Shown here: positions 59,136 to 64,000 of the stretch, one piece after another
How positions within the stretch are numbered: position 1 is the stretch's first letter
How the letters are laid out: every line of letters starts with the position of its first letter
Assembly: GCF_002218065.1 (NCBI RefSeq)
Contig: NZ_BDUB01000001.1
Location: forward strand, 3,968,720-4,032,719
Direction of reading: 5' to 3'
Origin: Nodularia sp. NIES-3585
GTDB lineage: Bacteria > Cyanobacteriota > Cyanobacteriia > Cyanobacteriales > Nostocaceae
Length of the DNA: 64,000 nucleotides
Notes under the pieces: model-generated
The model's input: the letters and a program-made list of their open reading frames with translations, nothing else
Told to the model about the DNA's origin: nothing
Databases searched by the model: none
Program-made: the position numbers and the translations under genes

Positions 59136-59568
59136 AGCCAAATCTCAGCAGCCCATACCAAGGCAGTTTTGATTGACTTCAAGTTGTTACGACATTTACT
59201 ATCCTACCTAGCCTGAGTTTACCTATTCGTTACAAAAAGCGATAACGAATCGAAGTGAATTTACCAGAGCAAATAAACTTTATTGAGCTTGTCTCAATTA
59301 TTTTAAGTCTTTTACTGCTTTTACTTTTTTGATTCCTATACGAAGCATAGCATATAAATTTTCAATCTATTTATGAAATTAAAATTCATTTTTGCATTCA
59401 ATCAAATTGCAAATTATTATTAGTATCCTACATAGCAATATCTGATTATCTGATAGTTTGCCAAGTTTTAAAACCATTATTCATAAATCATTAATTTGTG
59501 TGCGAACCTTACCATATAGCCGCAGAAGTAGGGGGGGCGTAAATAATTAAAGTTCGTAGTCAGGAGTC
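59136..59568. other. Intergenic, no gene seen
   Basis: AT-rich region before the antiporter gene. A TATAGCCGCAGAAGTAGGGG segment near 59516 resembles the dispersed repeat block before menE. Confidence 0.4.
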
Positions 59569-61200
59569 ATGGGAATGCTAGCCAGCGTATTGTGGATTTT
59601 AATGATGGGCTTTTTTGTCGGTCAACTTGCCCGGCGTTTAGGCGCTCCCCCTTTAATTGGCATGATTGTAGTGGGGATGATTCTTAGCCCTCAATTGCTG
59701 AATGTGATTAATCCAGATGTGTTAAGTGCTGCTGATGATTTAAGAACTTTGGCAGTGATGATTATTTTGATGAAAGCCGGACTGGGGCTAGATAGAGAAA
59801 AAATAGCTCAACAGGGAACTGTAGCCCTGCGTTTGGGATTTTTACCAGCCACAACCGAAGCGATCGCGATCGCCTTTGCGGCTATGGTAATCTTTAAGTT
59901 TGACTTTCTCACTGGTTTACTCTTGGGCTGTGTCATTGGCGCTGAGTCTCCCGCTGTGATTGTCCCCGGAATGCTGAGACTCAAAAGTTTAGGCTGGGGC
60001 GTTACCAAAGGCATACCCGATGCAATTTTGACTGGTAGTGCTTTATCTGATGTGCTGCTGTTATTGGTTTTTAGCCTATTGCTGAGTTTTTTGGGTGATG
60101 GCGGCGTTGAGCAGATTATCCTTCCTCGCGGGTTGGTACTAACTCCCCTGCAACTGCTTCCACTGCAAATTATCATGCAAATTTTACTAGGAGTGCTGTT
60201 TGGCTACCTAGCAGCCCGTTTGCTGGTTGTGCTGTTAGTAAAACAAAATTGGACTCAAAATGCCGTTCAAGATACTCTCATTGCTGCCAGTATCGCCTTA
60301 TTTTTAGTAATTTCGGCTCATGGGTTGCCTTATTTTTCTGGTTATTTAGCAGCCATGAGTTTAGGTTTTTTTCTCATTGAATTAGATGCACCCCTAGCTA
60401 GAAAGTTGCGCGGTGGGTTTGATAGCCTCTGGATAATAGCTGAGATTTTTTTGTTTGTTTTATTAGGTGCAACTATTCAACTGCAAGTATTAGGCAATAT
60501 TCTCTTACCCGGTTTGGCAATTCTAGCAATTGGTTTACTCATCGGTCGGATGCTGGGCTGGTATCTTTCCACACTGGGCAGTAATTGGAATTGGCGGGAA
60601 AGACTGTTTTTATTACCAGGAAATTCGCCTAAAGCCACAGTACAAGCAGCTATTGGCGCGATTCCCCTGGCTCAAGGGATTGCGGGAGGTGAGATAATTT
60701 TAGCGATCGCAGCCTTATCAATTTTAGTCACAGCACCTTTAGGAGCTTGGGCAACGATGACCTTTGCACCTAAATTATTAGAACGGGGAGAAGTTGATCC
60801 CACAAAAGTTACACTTGCGACTCGTACTCTCTTACTAGCAGCCGTTGATACATCAGGTTTAGCTACCGCAGTTTTAACCAAAGTCGCAGATTTAGCACGA
60901 CGCAGTAATGGGGAAGTTATAGTTTTGCATATAGTTAATCTGCCCAATCAGAAAGAAATTCAACAACTAGAATCACAAACTCAACAATTGTTATCAGATA
61001 TCAGATATAAGTTTGTCACTGTCACAGGTACGGTTCCAGAGGAAATTATCCGCACTGCCCAAGAACATAATGCTACAGCAATTATCATGGGAAAACGGGG
61101 TCATCAGCCTTGGGAAAAAGTCCTAATTGGCTCGGTATCCCAAGCGGTTTTAGAAACAAGTCCCATACCTGTAATTTTGGTAGAAAATCGTCAATTTTAG
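59569..61200 (+). CDS. CPA2-family cation:proton antiporter with C-terminal UspA domain
   Basis: 543 residues. Residues ~1-395 hold about twelve hydrophobic helices of the Na+/H+ exchanger (KefB/CPA2) type, including LARRLGAPPLIGMIVVGMIL, VIGAESPAVIVPGML (ion-binding helix region) and LPGNSPKATVQAAIGAIPLA. Residues ~405-543 are a soluble universal-stress-protein domain (TRTLLLAAVDTSGLATAVL; AIIMGKRGHQPWEKVLIGSVSQAVLE; IPVILVENRQF). It probably exchanges Na+ or K+ for H+ across the plasma membrane, with nucleotide control by the UspA part. A palindromic repeat follows 4 bp after the stop. Confidence 0.88.
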   Translation: MGMLASVLWILMMGFFVGQLARRLGAPPLIGMIVVGMILSPQLLNVINPDVLSAADDLRTLAVMIILMKAGLGLDREKIAQQGTVALRLGFLPATTEAIAIAFAAMVIFKFDFLTGLLLGCVIGAESPAVIVPGMLRLKSLGWGVTKGIPDAILTGSALSDVLLLLVFSLLLSFLGDGGVEQIILPRGLVLTPLQLLPLQIIMQILLGVLFGYLAARLLVVLLVKQNWTQNAVQDTLIAASIALFLVISAHGLPYFSGYLAAMSLGFFLIELDAPLARKLRGGFDSLWIIAEIFLFVLLGATIQLQVLGNILLPGLAILAIGLLIGRMLGWYLSTLGSNWNWRERLFLLPGNSPKATVQAAIGAIPLAQGIAGGEIILAIAALSILVTAPLGAWATMTFAPKLLERGEVDPTKVTLATRTLLLAAVDTSGLATAVLTKVADLARRSNGEVIVLHIVNLPNQKEIQQLESQTQQLLSDIRYKFVTVTGTVPEEIIRTAQEHNATAIIMGKRGHQPWEKVLIGSVSQAVLETSPIPVILVENRQF

Positions 61201-61204
61201 TAGT

Positions 61205-61234
61205 TGTAGAGACGTTCCATGGAACGTCTCTACA
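61205..61234. repeat. 30-bp perfect palindromic repeat
   Basis: Half-site TGTAGAGACGTTCCA followed by its exact reverse complement, then TTCTTTTTT. This is the best copy of the family and sits where a terminator would be for the antiporter gene. Confidence 0.9.
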
Positions 61235-61337
61235 TTCTTTTTTACCAAATGTCTAATTTAGAAAACTACAGATGGCAAACTGCTCTGCTTACTCATATCA
61301 TAGGTTTAAGTATAAATCTATAGCTTAAGCTTGTGTA

Positions 61338-62108
61338 ATGAAAAGCCCAATTTTAGCCACAGCCGTATTTTTAACTACCATTAGTCTGACTACAACTGCC
61401 CAAGCAGCCAACTTTGAACACGTCAGACAGTTATTAGCTACCAAGCAATGTCAAAACTGTGATCTAAGTAATGCCGGTTTAGTCATGGCTGACTTATCTG
61501 GAGCGGATTTAAGCGGTGCTAATTTGACAAATGCTAACCTCAGCCGTGCCAATTTAAGCGGCGCTGATTTAAGAGGCGCAAACTTAAGTGGTGCTGGTTT
61601 ATTCGGCGTTAACCTCAGCCAAGCTAAACTCAGTGGGGCAAATTTACTTGGTGCTGATTTGAGAAACACCTATTTAGCGAATACAGAGTTTAATGGTGCT
61701 TCCCTGGATGGTGTTAACTTTCAAGGTGCAGTTGGTATACCTATGCAAATTGCTACACCAGAAGAATTCTATGCTTTAGGGGTTGCAGAAGCACAAAAAG
61801 GTAATCAAAAGCAAGCAATCAATTATTTTGATCAAGCGATCGCATCTCAGCCAGAATACGCAGGTGCTTACTTAGCCCGTGGTGTTGCTCGTTACCAAAT
61901 ATTTGACCGAGCAGGTGCATTCCAAGATGCTCAAATTGCCGAAAAAATGTTTACAGCCCAAGAAAACGAGCCAGGAATTCAAACAGCAGCAGCCTTTATG
62001 AAAGAACTACAAACACCCTACTCAGAGAAAGTGAGTACTGGTAATCCTAGCTTTTTCGACTTTGTAGGCAGCCTTGGCTCAGTTTTACTTCAGTTTTTAC
62101 CTTTTTAA
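61338..62108 (+). CDS. Exported pentapeptide-repeat protein with TPR-like C-terminus
   Basis: 256 residues. An N-terminal signal peptide (ILATAVFLTTISLTTTAQA) is followed by a Cys-x2-Cys (QCQNC), then about 16 consecutive A(N/D)LSxA pentapeptides (~44-128), which fold as a right-handed beta-helix. Residues ~140-215 resemble two tetratricopeptide units (ALGVAEAQKGNQKQAINYFD; AGAYLARGVARYQIFDRAGA). It is likely in the periplasm or thylakoid lumen. Pentapeptide proteins are abundant in cyanobacteria, and the role of most, including this one, is unknown. Confidence 0.85.
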   Translation: MKSPILATAVFLTTISLTTTAQAANFEHVRQLLATKQCQNCDLSNAGLVMADLSGADLSGANLTNANLSRANLSGADLRGANLSGAGLFGVNLSQAKLSGANLLGADLRNTYLANTEFNGASLDGVNFQGAVGIPMQIATPEEFYALGVAEAQKGNQKQAINYFDQAIASQPEYAGAYLARGVARYQIFDRAGAFQDAQIAEKMFTAQENEPGIQTAAAFMKELQTPYSEKVSTGNPSFFDFVGSLGSVLLQFLPF

Positions 62109-62109
62109 A

Positions 62110-62145
62110 TGGGGGAGTAGGGAGTGGGGAGTGGGGAGTAGGGGG
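62110..62145. repeat. (GGGGAGT)n short tandem repeat
   Basis: Five imperfect heptamers of GGGGAGT/AGGGAGT between the pentapeptide gene and tenA. The same heptamer is embedded in the kinase gene (36407-36442) and in menC (18184-18197). Confidence 0.85.
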
Positions 62146-62185
62146 GAAGAATTGTAACTTCCTAATGACTAATGACTAACGACTA

Positions 62186-62806
62186 ATGACTCTACATACT
62201 AAATTATGGGCAGCAAATCAAGACTTAGCACAAGCTTGTTTGCAGCATCCTTTTGTTCAAGGCATCGCCGATGGTACTCTTGAACCAGCTAAATTTGCTT
62301 ACTATGTCGGACAAGATGCTTTTTTCTTAGAAGCCTTTGCCCGTGCATATAGTATAGCCGCAGCGAAAGCCCCAGATTGGCAAGGTTTTACCACATTTCA
62401 CGCCTTAGCTGATGGAGTTTTGGCAGAACTAAAGCTACATGAAAACTATGCTACTCAGTGGGGGGTTGATTTACGTGTCGGGGAACCTGGAACTGCTACC
62501 CGCCGCTATACTGATTTTTTACTAGCTACCGCCTGGAGTAGTGATGTGGGTGTCACTGCTGCGGCTATGTCCCCCTGTATGCGTCTTTACGCTTTTTTAG
62601 GACAACAGTTAGCGCGTGAGGGTATTCCTAATCATCAATATGCCGATTGGATTCGGACTTACAGTAGTGCAGATTTTCAACCCCTGACACAACAATTAGA
62701 AAGTTTGGTGGAACATTACGCTACTGCTATTCCCTCAGTGTACTCAACTTACCGTTATGCCATGTCTTGTGAACTAGACTTTTTTCAAGCTGTTTGGGCA
62801 AAATAA
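62186..62806 (+). CDS. tenA: TenA-family protein (thiaminase II / aminopyrimidine aminohydrolase)
   Basis: 206 residues. TenA fold with HPFVQGIADGTLEPAKFAYYVGQDAFFL at the start (in two adjoining pieces), a catalytic-Cys candidate in AAMSPCMRLYAFLG and the C-terminal CELDFFQAVW with the conserved Glu. The family salvages degraded thiamin pyrimidines. No TPP riboswitch or other thi gene is adjacent. Translation begins at ATG 62186 inside a stretch of short TAATGACTAA tandem repeats. Confidence 0.9.
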   Translation: MTLHTKLWAANQDLAQACLQHPFVQGIADGTLEPAKFAYYVGQDAFFLEAFARAYSIAAAKAPDWQGFTTFHALADGVLAELKLHENYATQWGVDLRVGEPGTATRRYTDFLLATAWSSDVGVTAAAMSPCMRLYAFLGQQLAREGIPNHQYADWIRTYSSADFQPLTQQLESLVEHYATAIPSVYSTYRYAMSCELDFFQAVWAK

Positions 62807-62898
62807 CTATTGACCCTGGCTGAATTATGCGATCTATACATGGGAAAATCAGGTAATACAATCGCAATCCCAGCGATGATGGCACGGAAGGAAAAAAG

Positions 62899-64000
62899 AT
62901 GTCGGAGAATTTAAAAAGCCAAGTTGTGACTCAAGGAGTGCAGCGATCGCCTAATCGAGCTATGCTGCGTGCAGTGGGTTTTCAGGATGAAGATTTTAAT
63001 AAAGCCATTGTCGGCATTGCTAATGGCTACAGCACAATCACTCCCTGCAATATGGGAATTAATCAACTAGCACAAAGAGCCGAAATTGGGGTCAGAGAAG
63101 CTGGGGCAATGCCGCAGATGTTCGGTACTATCACTATTAGTGATGGGATTTCCATGGGAACCGAGGGGATGAAATATTCCCTAGTGTCGCGAGAAGTTAT
63201 CGCTGATTCCATCGAAACCGCCTGTACTGGGCAAAGTATGGACGGTGTGCTGGCTATTGGTGGCTGTGATAAAAATATGCCAGGGGCAATGCTAGCGATG
63301 GCGCGCATGAATATTCCTGCTATCTTTGTTTACGGTGGCACAATTAAACCCGGTCACTACGATGGTAAGGATTTAACCGTTGTGAGTTCCTTTGAAGCCG
63401 TTGGTCAATACAGCGCCGGCAAAATTGACAGTGATGAACTCTTAGCCGTAGAACGTCAAGCCTGTCCTGGTGCTGGTTCCTGTGGTGGGATGTTTACAGC
63501 AAATACCATGTCTTCTGCTTTTGAAGCAATGGGTATGAGCTTACCTTATTCTTCCACAATGGCAGCCGAAGACGCAGAAAAAGCCGACAGTACGGAAAAA
63601 TCAGCCGTTGCTTTAGTAGAAGCCATTCGCAAGCAAATCTTACCTCGGCAGATTATCACTCGTAAATCTATAGAAAATGCCATTTCAGTAATTATGGCAG
63701 TGGGTGGGTCTACAAATGCAGTATTGCACTTTTTAGCGATCGCTCGTGCGGCTGGAGTAGAACTAACAATAGACGACTTTGAAACCATCCGTGGACGTGT
63801 TCCGGTTTTATGTGATTTAAAACCCAGTGGTAGATATGTTGCTACAGACTTGCACAAAGCCGGTGGAATTCCCCAAGTCATGAAAATGTTACTTGTCCAT
63901 GATTTACTCCACGGTGACTGCTTAACTATTAGTGGTCAAACAGTAGCAGAAGTCTTAGCAGATATCCCCGCCGAACCACGCACCGACCAAGATGTGATTC
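62899..64000 (+). CDS. ilvD: Dihydroxy-acid dehydratase IlvD (3' end outside window)
   Basis: Fe-S dehydratase of branched-chain amino acid synthesis, also feeding pantothenate. The frame is open from ATG 62899 (GGAAGGA upstream) to the window edge, 367 codons of about 560. Cluster cysteines are in [20 protein letters not shown] and [18 protein letters not shown]. It starts [10 protein letters not shown] and reaches the segment around [13 protein letters not shown]. No frameshift in the visible part. Confidence 0.95.
   Translation, partial: MSENLKSQVVTQGVQRSPNRAMLRAVGFQDEDFNKAIVGIANGYSTITPCNMGINQLAQRAEIGVREAGAMPQMFGTITISDGISMGTEGMKYSLVSREVIADSIETACTGQSMDGVLAIGGCDKNMPGAMLAMARMNIPAIFVYGGTIKPGHYDGKDLTVVSSFEAVGQYSAGKIDSDELLAVERQACPGAGSCGGMFTANTMSSAFEAMGMSLPYSSTMAAEDAEKADSTEKSAVALVEAIRKQILPRQIITRKSIENAISVIMAVGGSTNAVLHFLAIARAAGVELTIDDFETIRGRVPVLCDLKPSGRYVATDLHKAGGIPQVMKMLLVHDLLHGDCLTISGQTVAEVLADIPAEPRTDQDVI

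Noticed and set aside
58811-59250. Transposase relic upstream of nifH
   Set aside because: No DDE-type motif, terminal repeats or recognisable transposase segment; kept as decayed genes of unknown family.

Overview
The window looks like a chromosomal stretch of a filamentous, nitrogen-fixing, heterocyst-forming-type cyanobacterium (Nostocales; Nostoc/Anabaena/Nodularia-like). The evidence is dense HIP1 octamers (GCGATCGC), psbA for the photosystem II D1 protein, a nitrogenase iron protein gene, cyanobacterial phylloquinone and aerobic-type cobalamin genes, sucrose synthase, and abundant short tandem and palindromic repeats of the kind these genomes carry. The species cannot be fixed by reading alone; the complete 16S gene here would settle it.

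Layout. 0-6.2 kb: 3'-truncated urtA (urea uptake) with an NtcA-like promoter, then cobalamin genes cobG-cobH-cobI behind a cobalamin riboswitch, and cobL on the other strand. 6.2-12.6 kb: a Uma2 protein, sucrose synthase, and a GH65 phosphorylase fused to a beta-phosphoglucomutase. 12.4-20.9 kb: a phylloquinone cluster (menF, menA, menC, menE and the thioesterase menI) with a helicase inside it. 20.9-23.3 kb: a HopA1-family protein and an APH-fold kinase, a pair resembling the Ser/Thr dehydratases of class V lanthipeptide and thioamitide pathways. 24-30.6 kb: an accessory stretch with a TMEM14 protein, a DUF815 ATPase, a membrane coiled-coil protein with a TerB-C-like end, a BrxD/DUF2791-like ATPase, a 5'-truncated gene and a PIN/RHH toxin-antitoxin pair. 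This stretch ends in a duplicated 3' end of gor. 30.6-33.4 kb: gor, a peroxiredoxin and a divergent Fur/PerR regulator with a 7-1-7 operator.

33.4-42.3 kb: a three-gene phosphorelay, psbA (Q130 isoform), an acyltransferase and an OmpR-type regulator. 42.3-47 kb: hisG, a PabA-PabB fusion and a CbiG-CobJ fusion. 47-53 kb: a TA-flanked MITE carrying a Fur-box-like palindrome, then a complete 16S-23S-5S operon on the minus strand whose spacer has no tRNA. 53-64 kb: DUF3386, a GAF-LuxR regulator, an HtpX-like protease, a lone nifH with decayed genes upstream, a CPA2 antiporter with a UspA domain, a secreted pentapeptide-repeat protein, a TenA protein and the 5' part of ilvD.

A recurring theme is that the dispersed repeats have entered coding sequence. 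They occur inside menC, menE, pabAB and a histidine kinase, and they form the C-terminal tails of menI and the acyltransferase. The same 30-bp repeat is read in different frames in menE and pabAB. All functional calls come from reading motifs in translations; no database search was run.
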